This document shows positions 45,396 through 53,938 of a stretch of DNA of 64,000 bases, piece after piece. Location: positions 3,472,001 through 3,536,000 of the forward strand of contig CBDAQO010000002.1 of NCBI GenBank assembly GCA_965199105.1. Reading direction: 5' to 3'. The stretch is from LMUY01 sp965199105. GTDB lineage: Bacteria > Pseudomonadota > Alphaproteobacteria > Acetobacterales > Acetobacteraceae. A program made the translations under genes and the position numbers. Each line of letters begins with the position of its first letter. The stretch's first letter is position 1. The notes below the pieces were generated by a model. The model was not told the DNA's origin, searched no databases, and worked only from the letters and a program-made list of their open reading frames with translations.

Positions 45396-45860
45396 CTACC
45401 GCCGGTTGCCGGATATTCGCTGCACCATCTGGTGCAAACCATCGATTACTGTTCGCTTAGAAACGTCTTGTTTGTTGCTGAAGATCAACTTCAAACTATC
45501 AAGGTGAAGCCGCAGCGCCAGCGGGTTCCAAACGCCTGAGGCACGCTGGCAGTCAAGCAGATCACAAAGGCTGAAGGCGACTTCGCCAACTTCTGGCAGA
45601 GCAAACACTCCGGCGGCGCCAACGACGACGTTACTCGTTTTGTAAAGAGCGTCGCATGTGTCGCGGCTGGAAGTTTGGATTAGCTCCTCACCCAGCGCCT
45701 GCATCTTGTCAATGAGCGAGGCTATTTCGAGGAGACTGGCATCTTTGATCGTCTCGAGACGAGCTTCGGCCGCTTGCACTGCTTCTTCCGCGGTAAGTCC
45801 GCCTGGTCTGTTCACCAGCTTGGAAAGACGCAGAGTGTGGCTCGGCAGTGGTTTCGGCAT
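45396..45860 (-). CDS. cheE: CheE-like accessory chemotaxis protein
   Basis: The 154-residue, mostly helical protein ends the che operon, the same place as cheE in Caulobacter. The opening RLSKLVNRPGGLTAEEAVQAAEA fits my recollection of CheE-type proteins (a basic start, GG, then A..A...L). The function of CheE is poorly known. Its ATG overlaps the stop of the preceding receiver-like gene by 1 base (TGATG). The identification rests mainly on gene order. The IS630 element inserted 91 bases beyond its stop. Confidence 0.55.
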   Translation of the reverse strand: MPKPLPSHTLRLSKLVNRPGGLTAEEAVQAAEARLETIKDASLLEIASLIDKMQALGEELIQTSSRDTCDALYKTSNVVVGAAGVFALPEVGEVAFSLCDLLDCQRASGVWNPLALRLHLDSLKLIFSNKQDVSKRTVIDGLHQMVQRISGNRR

Positions 45861-46474
45861 CAGCGTATCGCCCCCCTGGAATTAAGGAGTGCGTCAATCT
45901 CGTTCTGAGACATGTTGGGCTCCTTGGCAGCTCCCACTTTGAGCGAAAGGTCATCCTTGCGACGACCCTCGGTATTGGGCGGTGGCCCCAATTTTTGGAA
46001 CCGCCGATCAGGCCCGCAATAGGCCTCGGTCTCGATGAAGGCACGACTGTCCCGGGCAAGCCAAACCACCCGATCAAAGACGACCCGTGGCGTGATTGGC
46101 TTGGCAATGACAAAGCTGGCGCCGCAATCTCGCGCCCGTCGCACGTTTGCTTCCGATGTATGCCCGGCCAGCAAGATGACGGACGCGGTACGAACCGCTT
46201 CGGCTTTGTTGCGGCGCAACCATCGGATGAAATCGTACTCGTCTAAGTCCCCAGCGGCCTTCTGCAAGGTTCCAACTACTATAAGCTCTGCTTGATTGTG
46301 CTGAAGATGGTCTCGCGCTTGCGCCGCATTCTCGAAACGGGTGACATCACGAACCTTAAAGCCGCCTAGTACTTGCGTTACGATTTCGGCCTCGAGAGCG
46401 TTGCCCTCCACAAGCACGACGGAAAGCCGGCCGAAGTAGATGCGTGTATCAAGTTCGGGCCGGCCTTGCGTCAC
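45860..46474 (-). CDS. degenerate CheY-type receiver with FliM-like C-terminal motif (CheYIII position)
   Basis: The 204-residue protein has a receiver fold at about 15-145 without the phosphorylation residues. The acidic pair is replaced by VLVEGN, the acceptor Asp by Gly in LIVVGTLQ, and the Thr/Ser by Ala in ILLAGHT; the Lys in FVIAKPIT is kept. A linker with GPDRRF follows. The last 17 residues read MSQNEIDALLNSRGAIR, very like the FliM N-terminus (LSQDEIDALL) that binds phosphorylated CheY. It occupies the cheYIII slot of the Caulobacter che operon. It might sequester or position CheY-P. This role is inference. Confidence 0.75.
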   Translation of the reverse strand: MTQGRPELDTRIYFGRLSVVLVEGNALEAEIVTQVLGGFKVRDVTRFENAAQARDHLQHNQAELIVVGTLQKAAGDLDEYDFIRWLRRNKAEAVRTASVILLAGHTSEANVRRARDCGASFVIAKPITPRVVFDRVVWLARDSRAFIETEAYCGPDRRFQKLGPPPNTEGRRKDDLSLKVGAAKEPNMSQNEIDALLNSRGAIR

Positions 46475-46788
46475 GTCTCGAAAAACTCCAGTTCTCCGGC
46501 TTCGTCAGTCTCTTCCGGTTGGCCCAAAAGACGCTTGACGAGCCCGCCCACCCGCACAGTTGCGAGGGCAACATCCAGCTCTGGTCGGAAGTCCGGCAGT
46601 TCCGGGCATAGCGCCTCCAAGAACACGCCGAGACCGGCCAGGCGTTGGCTGATCAGGTCGAGGGCTTGCCACTGCTCCGCTGAAACCACGCGAGCACCCC
46701 CAAGGTCGTCGGTAAGGACGGCAAGTTCACCGAGTTCTACGGCGGTGGCACGCAGTACCGCATGCAAGCCTGGCGGATTTTCCATCAA
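46471..46788 (-). CDS. cheU: CheU-like small chemotaxis protein
   Basis: The 105-residue helical protein begins MMENPPGLHAVLRATAVELGE and includes DLISQRLAGLGVFLEAL. It has no recognised catalytic motif. The position between cheD and the cheYIII-like gene matches cheU in the Caulobacter che operon. Overlaps of 4 bases on each side show tight coupling. The symbol is based on gene order; the sequence alone does not prove it. Confidence 0.5.
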   Translation of the reverse strand: MMENPPGLHAVLRATAVELGELAVLTDDLGGARVVSAEQWQALDLISQRLAGLGVFLEALCPELPDFRPELDVALATVRVGGLVKRLLGQPEETDEAGELEFFET

Positions 46789-47336
46789 AACAACTCCACG
46801 CCGCCTTGGTCGGGCTGCACGACCGGACGGGAGCGCTCAGCCGCAAAAACGTCGGCATCAGAACCGGCGATGGTCAGTTGGCGCGCCCGCCCCAACACCG
46901 GCCAGAACTGAAGGCGACGACCTCTATCGCCGCGCAGACTTCCGCCGGTATACGAAATTCGCTCACGCTTCACAAAACGTTCGGCGAACTCGGCGTTCAG
47001 AGTACCGACATCTGTCAGGCCCTGTAGCATGCGCGCGCCCCCAAAAAGCTTGGCCTGCAACCGCTCCCGCCGCGCCCCCCGTTGCAGGAGGCCATTGACG
47101 AGCAACTCCATTGCATGAACACCGTGGCGGTCACAGGCGCCTCCCGCCACTTCGCTGCCTGGCAGCAGAAAATGGTTCATACCACCCACTCCGGCCACTG
47201 GATCATGCAGGCATGCCGCAACGCAGGAACCGAGAATGGTTGTCAACATAAGAGCCCGATCATCCGTGACGTGATATTCGCCCTGGACGATATTGAGGCG
47301 ACGATCAGCTTCCAAGGCTTGTGCGAGCGCCTTCAC
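46785..47336 (-). CDS. cheD: chemoreceptor glutamine deamidase CheD
   Basis: The 183-residue enzyme deamidates glutamines on chemoreceptors and can interact with CheC-type proteins. It carries the catalytic Cys38 in LGSCVAACLHD and His55 in GGMNHFLLPG, plus AKLFGGARM. The C-terminal part is longer than in short CheD proteins. It overlaps cheY and cheU genes by 4 bases each. Confidence 0.92.
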   Translation of the reverse strand: MKALAQALEADRRLNIVQGEYHVTDDRALMLTTILGSCVAACLHDPVAGVGGMNHFLLPGSEVAGGACDRHGVHAMELLVNGLLQRGARRERLQAKLFGGARMLQGLTDVGTLNAEFAERFVKRERISYTGGSLRGDRGRRLQFWPVLGRARQLTIAGSDADVFAAERSRPVVQPDQGGVELF

Positions 47337-47722
47337 TGCAACGGCCCAAAGACGGCTTCGATCTTCTCGCGAAGCGTTGCAACAGTGAAGGGCTTTACCA
47401 AGAAGTTGTTCACGCCAAACTGCACAGCACGCTGAACCAATTCCATGTCACCACGGCCGGTCAGCATAATGTACGCAACTTTGGCTGTGGGCGGATACAC
47501 TCGGACAGCCCGCAACAGCGCAAGACCATCCAACTTCGGCATGTTGAAGTCGCTTATGACAAGATGAGCCGGGTTAGCGACAAGCGCCTTTAGACCCGCC
47601 TCACCATCGGCGGCTTCATCAAACTCGCGAAAGCCCAATTGCTGCAATCCACCCCTAATCAAGAGGCGCATGGATTGCTGGTCGTCCACGATTAAGACCT
47701 TGAGGCTAGCAGCGGACGGCAT
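47333..47722 (-). CDS. cheY: chemotaxis response regulator CheY (CheYII position)
   Basis: This 129-residue single receiver has KVLIVDDQQSMR, phospho-acceptor Asp58 in LVISDFNMPKLDG, Thr in IMLTGRG and Lys in FLVKPFT, so it is a complete CheY. ATG at 47722 was chosen; it overlaps the end of cheB by 31 bases. An in-frame start at 47749 would lengthen the overlap. It probably carries the signal to the flagellar motor or acts as a phosphate sink. Confidence 0.9.
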   Translation of the reverse strand: MPSAASLKVLIVDDQQSMRLLIRGGLQQLGFREFDEAADGEAGLKALVANPAHLVISDFNMPKLDGLALLRAVRVYPPTAKVAYIMLTGRGDMELVQRAVQFGVNNFLVKPFTVATLREKIEAVFGPLQ

Positions 47723-48750
47723 GTGCGTTCTCCAGATTTGGCGTGACAAGCCGCAAGCATTGCCGCGGCGGCTGATTGCAATGGCACTTGCGTGATCACG
47801 GCGCCGACCTCGTAGGCGGATTTCGGCATTCCGTAGACAACGCAGGTCGCTTCATCCTGACCAAAGGTCTGCGCGCCAGCGTTGCGCATAGCGAGCAGCC
47901 CCTGTGCGCCGTCGCGCCCCATGCCCGTGAGGATGACACCAACAGCCCGGTTTCGTGCAGCAGTCGCTGCCGAGTGAAACAGGACGTCGACGGATGGCCG
48001 ATGGCCGTTGACCGCCTCACGCTCTACGAGACGGCAGCGCCAGGACGCGGCCGACGATCCCGTGACCTCAAGATGGGCAGCTCCACCCGGTGCGAGATAG
48101 ACCTTGCCAACAGCCAGTTCTGCACCGTCCGACGCTTCCGTCACGGTGGCCGCGCAGGAGCGATCGAGCCGCTTTGCAAAGGACGTCGTAAACGCGGCCG
48201 GCATGTGTTGGGTGATGACAGTGGGAGGACAATTGGCTGGGAAGTTGGACAGAATGGCGAGTAGGGCTTCTACTCCACCAGTTGACGCGCCGATGGCGAG
48301 GAGATGATCGCCAGGGATGAAGTTTGGCGCGACGTGCGATACTGACGCCGCTCGCATTGGGCGGGGACGCGCAGCGGCTGCTGCCCGGACGATGGACGCG
48401 ATACGGTCAAAGCTGGCGTGATCAGCCAACTGCGGCTTTGCCACGCATTCGACGGCGCCGAGTTCCAATGCGCGCAGCGTTGCCTCGGCACCCCGACTGG
48501 TGAGCGTTGACACCATGACGACTGGCATGGGTCGTAACCGCATCAATCGTTCGAGGAAATCGAGGCCGTTCATTTGCGGCATCTCGACATCGAGCGTCAG
48601 CACATCGGGATTGAGGGCTTTGATCGCCTCCCGAGCTTGAATTGGATTTGCTGCCTCACCGACGACCTCTAGTCCGGTATCTCTCGCCAAGGCACGGGTG
48701 ATGATTGCGCGCATCGTTGCCGAATCATCAATCACGAGAACACGAATCAT
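47692..48750 (-). CDS. cheB: chemotaxis methylesterase CheB
   Basis: The 352-residue enzyme has a receiver (VLVIDDSATMR, Asp54 in LTLDVEMP) and a methylesterase domain with the catalytic Ser in AIGASTGGVEAL, His in VITQHMPAAFT and Asp in LTGMGRDGAQGL. It removes methyl groups from chemoreceptors when phosphorylated by CheA. The start overlaps cheR by 4 bases. Confidence 0.95.
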   Translation of the reverse strand: MIRVLVIDDSATMRAIITRALARDTGLEVVGEAANPIQAREAIKALNPDVLTLDVEMPQMNGLDFLERLMRLRPMPVVMVSTLTSRGAEATLRALELGAVECVAKPQLADHASFDRIASIVRAAAAARPRPMRAASVSHVAPNFIPGDHLLAIGASTGGVEALLAILSNFPANCPPTVITQHMPAAFTTSFAKRLDRSCAATVTEASDGAELAVGKVYLAPGGAAHLEVTGSSAASWRCRLVEREAVNGHRPSVDVLFHSAATAARNRAVGVILTGMGRDGAQGLLAMRNAGAQTFGQDEATCVVYGMPKSAYEVGAVITQVPLQSAAAAMLAACHAKSGERTCRPLLASRS

Positions 48751-49616
48751 AGGGCACCCTTGCGTTTGTAAGTTGTGATCCCCTCACTGCTGAAATCTGT
48801 CATTGCTGGGCCGGATAGTCGTTCGGAGTGACCAATGTAGAGGTATCCACCGGGCGTCAGCAGGGGAGAGAAACGCTGCCAGATTTTACTCTGAGTATCC
48901 TCCTCGAAGTAGATCACCACGTTACGGCAAAATAGTGCATCGAACTTTGCCCGCATCGGCCAGTTGCCGATGAGATTCAGCTCGCGGAAGGATATGAGAT
49001 TGCGGAGCATCTCGCTTGCTTGATAGCCGGCTTCGCTGCGCTGAAACCAACGCGCTCTAAGATCACCTGGAACAGCGGTAATCGACTCGTCATTGTACAA
49101 GCCGGCGCGCGCATGATCCAAAACAGTTGAGTCGATGTCAGTGGCGAGGATCTTCACATCCAAATTGGCCGCATCTGGGCGTAGCTTTAGGATTGTTAGG
49201 GCGATCGAGTATGGCTCTTGGCCTGAGGAGCAGGCCGCAGACCATATCCGTACGCGTGCGCCCTTATCTGCGGCCTTCAATAAAGGTGGCAGGACCACTT
49301 CGCGAAGATGCTCAAAGTGATGGGGTTCACGAAAAAAGCGAGTGACATTGGTGGTGAGCGCGCGGATCATCAGGCTCCGCTCCTCGCTTCCCGTTGCCGG
49401 GTTAGAGACGAGCTGACAATAGTCTGCAAAGCCCTTCAGGCCGAGCGCGCGGAGCCGCTTTGCCAGCCGCGAGTATAGCAGCGTCGCCTTGCCTTCGTGC
49501 AAGGTTATGCCGGTGTCGGCGTGCAGGATCTCGGCAAGTCGCGTGAAGTCTCCACTTGTGAGCGGAAACTCACCCTGAATGATAGACGGGCCTGATGAAG
49601 GTGCCATTGCTATCAT
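48747..49616 (-). CDS. cheR: chemoreceptor methyltransferase CheR
   Basis: The 289-residue enzyme has the N-terminal helical CheR domain, then the SAM domain with RIWSAACSSGQEPYSIA, KILATDIDSTVL and DALFCRNVVIYF, ending in the standard YLYIGHSERLS. It methylates glutamates on chemoreceptors, opposing CheB. It overlaps cheW and cheB by 4 bases each. Confidence 0.96.
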   Translation of the reverse strand: MIAMAPSSGPSIIQGEFPLTSGDFTRLAEILHADTGITLHEGKATLLYSRLAKRLRALGLKGFADYCQLVSNPATGSEERSLMIRALTTNVTRFFREPHHFEHLREVVLPPLLKAADKGARVRIWSAACSSGQEPYSIALTILKLRPDAANLDVKILATDIDSTVLDHARAGLYNDESITAVPGDLRARWFQRSEAGYQASEMLRNLISFRELNLIGNWPMRAKFDALFCRNVVIYFEEDTQSKIWQRFSPLLTPGGYLYIGHSERLSGPAMTDFSSEGITTYKRKGAL

Positions 49617-50077
49617 GCCGCCTCGAGCTCGACCTTGGGGAGCACGTGATCCAGTGAGATCAGGCTCACCATGCGGCCCTCAATTGCCAGCAGACCCTGC
49701 ACGAACGTACGGACCATCTCGGAAGCGACGTCGGGCGGAGGTTGTACCATGTCTTCTTTGATGGTCAGGATGTCGGACACAGCGTCCACAAGCAGTCCAA
49801 TCACCTGGTGAGCGACTTGAGCAACGATGATGACGTGCCTTGGTGTGGTTGCCGTTGGTTCGAAGCCAAGACGGGCTGCAAGGTCGACGATGGGAAGTAC
49901 GGCTCCGCGCAGGTTGATCACTCCGCGCAGAAACGAAGGAGAGCGAGGAAGCGGCGTCGCGGGCGTCCAGCCACGGATCTCCCGCACAGCCATGATGTCC
50001 ACACAAAACTCTTGGGAGCCAATCCGAAACGCGATCAGTTCGCATTCCTGGCCAACAACGCCAGATTTCTCAAGCAT
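49613..50077 (-). CDS. cheW: chemotaxis coupling protein CheW
   Basis: The 154-residue single CheW domain has ELIAFRIGSQEFCVDIMAVRE, RGVINLRGAVLPIVDLAARL and a VDAVSDIL segment. It links chemoreceptors to CheA. ATG at 50077 overlaps the cheA stop by 8 bases; an upstream in-frame start would run further into cheA and lacks family similarity. Confidence 0.94.
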   Translation of the reverse strand: MLEKSGVVGQECELIAFRIGSQEFCVDIMAVREIRGWTPATPLPRSPSFLRGVINLRGAVLPIVDLAARLGFEPTATTPRHVIIVAQVAHQVIGLLVDAVSDILTIKEDMVQPPPDVASEMVRTFVQGLLAIEGRMVSLISLDHVLPKVELEAA

Positions 50078-52268
50078 AAGCCGCTCCTCTTTCTGAACGG
50101 GGTTCGACGCTGCCCGACTCAAGACGCGCGTCCGACACAATCGAATCGACGTCCAGAATTAGTGCCACTCGGCCATCTCCCAGGATTGTGGCGGCGGCCA
50201 CGCCGGGTACTTGGCGGTAGTTTGCCTCAAGGCTTTTAATCACGACCTGTCGCTGGCCTTGGATGCCGTCCACCAGGAGAGCCGCGCGGCTGCCGCTCTC
50301 CGTCTCGATCAGGAGGGCAACGCTTCCGGGTAGCGGACGTGCGGGAGCATGCCAGCCAAGGGAAGCACCAACATCGATAAGCGGTACGTACGTGCCCCGG
50401 ATGGAAATCACCATGGCGCCATCCCCCATGCCGTGGACATCTTTGGTACGGGGCTGGAGCGTTTCGATGATTGCCGTCAACGGGACAATCAGTGTCTGGT
50501 CACCGACGGTCACAATCATACCATCCAGCACAGCCAGGGTTAGCGGCAGGCTCATGGTGAACGTCGAACCTGCACCCGGCCGTGAAGCGATCGCGATCCT
50601 ACCGCCGAGAGCCTGGATCGAGCGTCTGACCACATCCATACCGACGCCGCGACCAGAGATGTCGGAGATCTTTTCAGCGGTCGAGAAGCCAGGCAGGAAG
50701 ATGAGGTTATCGATTTCTTCATCGCTGAGAACGGCATCTGGTGCGACAAGGCCCTTGGCGATGGCGCTCGACTTCACACGAGCCCGATCAATGCCGGCGC
50801 CATCGTCGGTGATTTCGATCACGATGCGGCCTGAGCGATGAAGCGCAGCCAAGCGGACGGTGCCTTCTTCGGGTTTGCCGTTCTTGACGCGGATTTCGGG
50901 CCGCTCGAGGCCGTGATCAATGGCATTGCGGATCATGTGCGTCAGCGGATCCGACAGATGCTCGATTACCGTTTTGTCCACCTCGGTGCCCTCACCCTCG
51001 GTGACCAACCGGACTTGTTTGCCAGTAAGGGCCGCAACCTCGCGGACGAGGCGTGGTAGGCGTTGGAACACCGACTTGACCGGCTGGGCGCGGATCGCCA
51101 TGACGCTGTCTTGGATTTCGCGAGTCAGTTGTTCGAGTTCGTCCAAGCCACCCGAAACCGTCGTGGAGCGGCCAACTCCAGACTCGTTCAAGCGCTGCGC
51201 CAGCATGGCCTGGTTGATGACCAGTTCGCCCACGAGATCAATCAGCCGGTCTACCCGGTCGAGATCGACGCGAATGGTGGGTTTGGTCGCGCTCGCCGCG
51301 TCTTCACGCTTGGCCGGGAGGGCGTTGGGGGCGACCACTGTCGCGACCGGCAGCACCTCGGCTTTCGCCTGTCCTTGCAGGGATTGGATGAGCGCAAGAA
51401 CGTCGACGTCGGGCCCGCTTTGGGCTGTCGGCATTGATACAGGCGCGTTCTGTGCGATTGTCGCAGCAGGCTCGGCCGGAACTGGTGCAAGTTCCATCGG
51501 CGCGACGTCCAAGTCGCAATCGCCATCAACGAACTCGAACACTTCCCGAATGGTCGCTTCGGATTGATCGGTCTCGAGCTCAGCTGTCCAGGTGAGGTAG
51601 GAACCCTCGGGCTCAAGGTCCGCAAGGTTGGGCAAGCCGGTTGCATCAAGCGTGACTGTCATGGCGCCGAGCCGACCAAGCTCGCGCAACAGAATACCAG
51701 CCTCGTTGGCTTTGGCGTACAGCGCCGGGTGCGGATGGAAACGCACCGTCCAAATCGGAAGCGCGGCAGCCTCAGGCAGACTTATCTGGACAGGCTGGAA
51801 GACAAAGCCTGCCATGCCATCCGGGTCGACCGCCGGTGGCGCACCAACGGCGGGGATTGCCGGCCCGGCGGCGGTGGTGTCGGCGGGCGCGAGCAAGGCC
51901 GCAAGCTCCTCGGCGGAGACCTGCGCGCGAGCCTGGTCAATCGTCACGCCGTCACGAGCCGCGCGCACTTTGTCTGCGAGCACATCGGCCGCGCGCAACA
52001 TGACCTTGACGACATTGGCGTCTGGAGCCAGGCGGTCGGAGCGAACGGCATCGAGCGTGGTTTCGAACACGTGGGCGAAACGAACGAGTTCGTCGAGACC
52101 AAATGCCCCCGCACCTCCTTTGACCGAGTGGACGGCGCGGAAGACTGCGTTGACCGTCTCATTATCGGCCTCACCAGCCTGTATGGCGAGCAATCCCGTT
52201 TCCAGCTCGGCGAGTTGCTCCTCGCACTCTTGGAAGAAGGTCTGCTTGATGGCTTCCATCGGGTCCAT
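50070..52268 (-). CDS. cheA: chemotaxis histidine kinase CheA
   Basis: The 732-residue kinase has an HPt domain with phospho-His47 in FRAVHSVKGGAGAFG and a long middle region of about 120-320 with Pro/Ala-rich parts and a possible CheY-binding (P2) domain. The dimerisation helices contain RLIDLVGELVINQAML. The HATPase shows HMIRNAIDHGLERPE, DDGAGIDR and GRGVGMDVV, and a C-terminal CheW-like domain completes it. It controls CheY and CheB by phosphorylation. Confidence 0.96.
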   Translation of the reverse strand: MDPMEAIKQTFFQECEEQLAELETGLLAIQAGEADNETVNAVFRAVHSVKGGAGAFGLDELVRFAHVFETTLDAVRSDRLAPDANVVKVMLRAADVLADKVRAARDGVTIDQARAQVSAEELAALLAPADTTAAGPAIPAVGAPPAVDPDGMAGFVFQPVQISLPEAAALPIWTVRFHPHPALYAKANEAGILLRELGRLGAMTVTLDATGLPNLADLEPEGSYLTWTAELETDQSEATIREVFEFVDGDCDLDVAPMELAPVPAEPAATIAQNAPVSMPTAQSGPDVDVLALIQSLQGQAKAEVLPVATVVAPNALPAKREDAASATKPTIRVDLDRVDRLIDLVGELVINQAMLAQRLNESGVGRSTTVSGGLDELEQLTREIQDSVMAIRAQPVKSVFQRLPRLVREVAALTGKQVRLVTEGEGTEVDKTVIEHLSDPLTHMIRNAIDHGLERPEIRVKNGKPEEGTVRLAALHRSGRIVIEITDDGAGIDRARVKSSAIAKGLVAPDAVLSDEEIDNLIFLPGFSTAEKISDISGRGVGMDVVRRSIQALGGRIAIASRPGAGSTFTMSLPLTLAVLDGMIVTVGDQTLIVPLTAIIETLQPRTKDVHGMGDGAMVISIRGTYVPLIDVGASLGWHAPARPLPGSVALLIETESGSRAALLVDGIQGQRQVVIKSLEANYRQVPGVAAATILGDGRVALILDVDSIVSDARLESGSVEPRSERGAAYA

Positions 52269-52274
52269 GGGCGG

Positions 52275-52640
52275 CTACGCAGCCACGCGCCGCAGCGCGT
52301 CCACGAGCTTCACCGGGTTGAACGGCTTTACAATCCAGCCTGTCGCCCCGGCTTCACGAGCACGGGCCTTCTTGGTGGCATCGCTTTCCGTCGTCAGCAC
52401 CAGGATGGGCGTCGCGCGGTGCCGTGCATCGCGGCGAACCCCCTCGATGAAGCCGAAGCCATCCATCCGGGGCATGTTGATGTCGGTGACGATGACGTCC
52501 GGCATCTCGCCTTCGAGGACCTCGAGACCGTTGACGCCGTCGACCGCCTGCACAACGCGATAGCCGGCCTCCGACAATGCCATCATCAGCATGTCCCGCA
52601 TGGTACGAGAATCGTCGACGGTGAGAACAGTTTTGGTCAA
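52275..52640 (-). CDS. cheY: chemotaxis response regulator CheY (CheYI position)
   Basis: This 121-residue receiver starts at TTG 52640 with GGAG 8-9 bases upstream. VLTVDDSRTMRDML, acceptor Asp53 in VIVTDINMPRMDGF, Thr in LVLTTES and Lys in WIVKPFNP are all present. It overlaps the end of cheX by 4 bases and precedes cheA by 6 bases. It is the likely motor-acting or first CheY of the operon. Confidence 0.93.
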   Translation of the reverse strand: MTKTVLTVDDSRTMRDMLMMALSEAGYRVVQAVDGVNGLEVLEGEMPDVIVTDINMPRMDGFGFIEGVRRDARHRATPILVLTTESDATKKARAREAGATGWIVKPFNPVKLVDALRRVAA

Positions 52641-52951
52641 GGCAGCAACTCCCCAGCACAAAATGAAGCAAGCTCGGCCGCGCCGAGTGCCGCGAGTGAA
52701 TCGGTGAAGGCGACGGATGCGTTCTGGATGCTGAATGCCTGCCCGTCTGCGACCCAGGTGTTGCGGGCGGACAGCAGGATCTGCAGACATTGGCCACCCA
52801 GGCGTTCGACCGCGGCAGCGTCTATGGTCAGCGGCTTGCCCCGGCGACCCAGTAGCTCGGCCGCCAGCGGCGCGGCGGCCCGCAGGTCCAGCACGGGGGG
52901 GAGCATGGCGGGGACTGGTGCGGCCGCGCGGCGGCGGGGAGACCTTGCCAT
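52637..52951 (-). CDS. cheX: STAS-domain protein, CheX of Caulobacter type
   Basis: The protein has about 104 residues. Its C-terminal 75 form a STAS-like domain (LDLRAAAPLAAELLG, PLTIDAAAVERLGGQCLQIL and the FTDSLAALG end). It heads the che operon, where Caulobacter has its STAS-type CheX, unrelated to the CheX phosphatases. ATG at 52951 gives a basic leader; a start nearer the STAS part is possible. The promoter should lie in the next 266 bases. Confidence 0.75.
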   Translation of the reverse strand: MARSPRRRAAAPVPAMLPPVLDLRAAAPLAAELLGRRGKPLTIDAAAVERLGGQCLQILLSARNTWVADGQAFSIQNASVAFTDSLAALGAAELASFCAGELLP

Positions 52952-53217
52952 GCTTAAACGCGCCCGCTGCACTGGGCGGCGGCGGTCAGCCGGCAAGCCC
53001 TCGCAGCGTTTGCGAAAGCCGGTGTGATTGAACAACCTGGATGTGGCACGCAGTCATCCTCCAACGCGAAGCCACCAGGCCGCGGACAGCGGTAGGATGG
53101 CGAACACGTCCAGAATGACAGGATTGGCTGAACAAGCGGTTAATCAGGGTGAGATAATGGTTGCGGCGAGGGCTTCGCAACCGCCCCGCATCCACGGCCG
53201 ACGTCAGGCTCGCCGGG

Positions 53218-53853
53218 TTAGCCGGGCCGCTTGACCGGGACGGCAGCTTCATTGCGGCGCAGAAAAGGGATGGTCCATGGCGGATCGTAGAACCACGCCA
53301 CGGCCGGGCCCGCCGCCACCCAGCCGCTGCCTTGCAGCAACCGAAGCAACTCCTGCTGCGCCGCCGCCGTCGACCCAGCGCTGATCGACCCGGTATAGCG
53401 GTAGACGCCCACCGTTTGGGCCGGCACGGTCACCACCTGCACCGCCGGATCGTTCGGCTGCGGCAGCGTCGCCGTGGTGTATTTAGCCGGCATGAAGAAG
53501 CGGATCTGCCATTGACCCGGCGCCACATGGTCCTGGCCGACTGGCGCCGTCATGGCGATGGCAGACCCGCCGGACTGGGCAACCGGCGCCGTCATCGCAA
53601 TGCTTTGCCCGCTGTGATTGCCGCCGAAGATGAAGCCCGCGAGTCGACGAAAGCCCGTGCCTCGGGCAGCATATTCATCGCCTGTGACGGTGGTCTCGGC
53701 AGCCAAACGCGGCGCATACTCGCGAATTTGCAGCGCGCCCAGCGTCGCCACCACGCTGTAATGCGGTTCCTCAGTGCCGGTCCGGATGCCAACGACCGAG
53801 CAGCCCGTCGTCACCAGGGCAGACAGGAGCGCCAAGATCGCCAGAAACCTCAC
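53218..53853 (-). CDS. SOUL-family haem-binding lipoprotein
   Basis: A 211-residue lipoprotein is expected if translation starts at GTG 53853, giving the signal RFLAILALLSALVTTGC with a lipobox Cys. The mature part is SOUL/HBP-like: EEPHYSVVATLGALQIREY, two copies of IAMTAPV, and a basic C-terminus. These proteins bind haem or hydrophobic ligands. Other frame starts upstream lack a signal sequence. It is 85 bases from the cold-shock gene and 266 bases from cheX. Confidence 0.8.
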   Translation of the reverse strand: MRFLAILALLSALVTTGCSVVGIRTGTEEPHYSVVATLGALQIREYAPRLAAETTVTGDEYAARGTGFRRLAGFIFGGNHSGQSIAMTAPVAQSGGSAIAMTAPVGQDHVAPGQWQIRFFMPAKYTTATLPQPNDPAVQVVTVPAQTVGVYRYTGSISAGSTAAAQQELLRLLQGSGWVAAGPAVAWFYDPPWTIPFLRRNEAAVPVKRPG

Positions 53854-53938
53854 ACCTATAAATGGCAAAACCGCCCGGCCCCCAATGGTTCCGAGCGGTT
53901 GATGCCAAGCCAGCCGCAGCCAGCCAAGCCCGGCGGAC

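Noticed and set aside
44073..45396. Gene split by the IS630 element
   Set aside because: Joining the flanks at the TA site gives a TAG stop in the only coding-like frame, so no interrupted gene can be shown.
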